Positions 63,516 to 64,000 of a stretch of DNA of 64,000 bases are shown in pieces. The position numbers and the translations under genes were made by a program. The DNA comes from CAYTPI01 sp964439625 (GTDB taxonomy: Bacteria > Chloroflexota > Anaerolineae > Aggregatilineales > UBA3940). Under the pieces are notes generated by a model, which saw only the letters and a program-made list of their open reading frames with translations, made no database searches and was not told the DNA's origin. The stretch's first letter is position 1. Each line of letters starts with the position of its first letter. The DNA lies in contig CAYTPI010000020.1 in the NCBI GenBank assembly GCA_964439625.1, positions 1 to 64,000 on the forward strand, in the 5' to 3' direction.

Positions 63516-64000
63516 ATGCTCAGTCAAGTAACAAACCGAGTTAGTAAATATAAGGGTCGGGCAGCAACAACGGCACTGGAAAAATACCGGGCGTCAATTG
63601 TGGAGCTTGCCAATGGTATGCACATTGCCGGGCACCTTGTACCCTTAACCGATGTTTCCGTTACCCCGCGCTTCTTTACGGCCCGCCCTCCATTTAACCC
63701 ACTTGCTGAAGATCAGCTTGATTTCAATCCATTGAGTCTCATTCCGTTAACCGTGGACTTCCCACAGGCTTTTGCCTCTTATGAACTTCCAGGCTTTCCG
63801 CTCAAAGGTTTGTTGTCAACGAGTAATCGCGTGGCCTTGTTGGGATTTGCCGGAAGCGGGCGTTCGACCAGCCTAGCCTTGATTGCTCTACAGACGGCAT
63901 TACAGGTTGATGACCAGCCTAATCCAAACAATCTATTTGATTATCCGGCATTACCGATCTTGGCAAACTTCCAGGACTTCGACTTTGGGCAACTTGCCTT
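63516..64000 (+). CDS. P-loop NTPase, 5' part, cut by window edge
   Basis: The frame opens at ATG 63516 and runs off the right end (161 codons visible). After a basic N-terminus and a segment rich in Pro and Phe, a Walker A loop reads G-F-A-G-S-G-R-S-T-S-L near residues 110-120, with Arg in place of the usual Lys. This is unlike NACHT or STAND loops in the Lys position, so family assignment must wait for the rest of the gene. It is 27 bases downstream of the zinc-ribbon gene and probably in the same operon. Confidence 0.65.
   Translation, partial: MLSQVTNRVSKYKGRAATTALEKYRASIVELANGMHIAGHLVPLTDVSVTPRFFTARPPFNPLAEDQLDFNPLSLIPLTVDFPQAFASYELPGFPLKGLLSTSNRVALLGFAGSGRSTSLALIALQTALQVDDQPNPNNLFDYPALPILANFQDFDFGQLA

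Overview
The window reads as a piece of a bacterial chromosome at roughly 50% G+C, most likely from the Chloroflexota (an Anaerolineae-type lineage). This placement is an inference. It rests on the Tad secretion genes headed by a receiver-CpaE fusion, a DegS-like kinase with a NarL-type regulator, several lipoproteins with Pro/Thr-rich linkers, and many large GT-C membrane glycosyltransferases. No rRNA, tRNA, insertion sequence, prophage or CRISPR array was seen. Housekeeping genes are intact and compactly arranged, which suggests core chromosome rather than a mobile island.

Layout. 0.2-17.2 kb: membrane and surface functions. These are a DUF4013 protein, an M50 protease with CBS domains, a glycosidase-like lipoprotein, a degV-degV-ybaK operon, a HEAT-repeat protein, an MFS transporter, two GT2 glycosyltransferases, mscL, a solute-binding-type lipoprotein, a FlgD-like exported protein and a GT-C glycosyltransferase. 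17.4-31.6 kb: mostly core metabolism and maintenance on the plus strand (tyrA fused to a prephenate-dehydratase-like domain, folC, lon, a small membrane gene, pth, mfd, a TolB-like lipoprotein, an HNH protein), then hpf and comF on the minus strand. 31.6-38.7 kb: tadC, tadB, cpaF and receiver-cpaE, a sensor kinase and a LuxR-type response regulator, all on the minus strand. 38.8-62.6 kb: a surface-polysaccharide and protein-glycosylation region. It holds nine GT-C or YfhO-like membrane proteins, a polyprenyl-phosphate sugar-1-phosphate transferase, an O-antigen-ligase-type protein with TPRs, a polyprenol-phosphate-mannose-synthase-like enzyme, another GT2 and a methyltransferase. 62.8-64.0 kb: a coiled-coil zinc-ribbon protein and the start of a P-loop NTPase cut by the window edge.

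How the genes work together. The sugar transferase (52.5-53.9 kb) would load the first sugar on undecaprenyl phosphate, GT2 enzymes would extend it, the dolichyl-phosphate-mannose-type synthase would supply lipid-linked monosaccharides to the GT-C enzymes outside the membrane, and the ligase-type protein would polymerise or attach the product. No flippase or Wzc-type kinase is present, so the set is incomplete here. The Tad genes encode the motor and inner-membrane platform only, without pilin or prepilin peptidase.

Most notable observations: a GT-C gene interrupted by one in-frame TAA whose 56-codon continuation is intact and overlaps the next gene (57.18-57.35 kb); a GT2 gene whose conserved N-terminus can only be reached from an ATT-type start (12.40 kb); a TyrA fused to a prephenate-dehydratase-like domain with an altered catalytic motif and no ACT domain; a DegS-like kinase lacking its N-box Asn; a terminator-like hairpin in the leader of the Tad operon; and a probably leaderless GT-C transcript at 46.7 kb.
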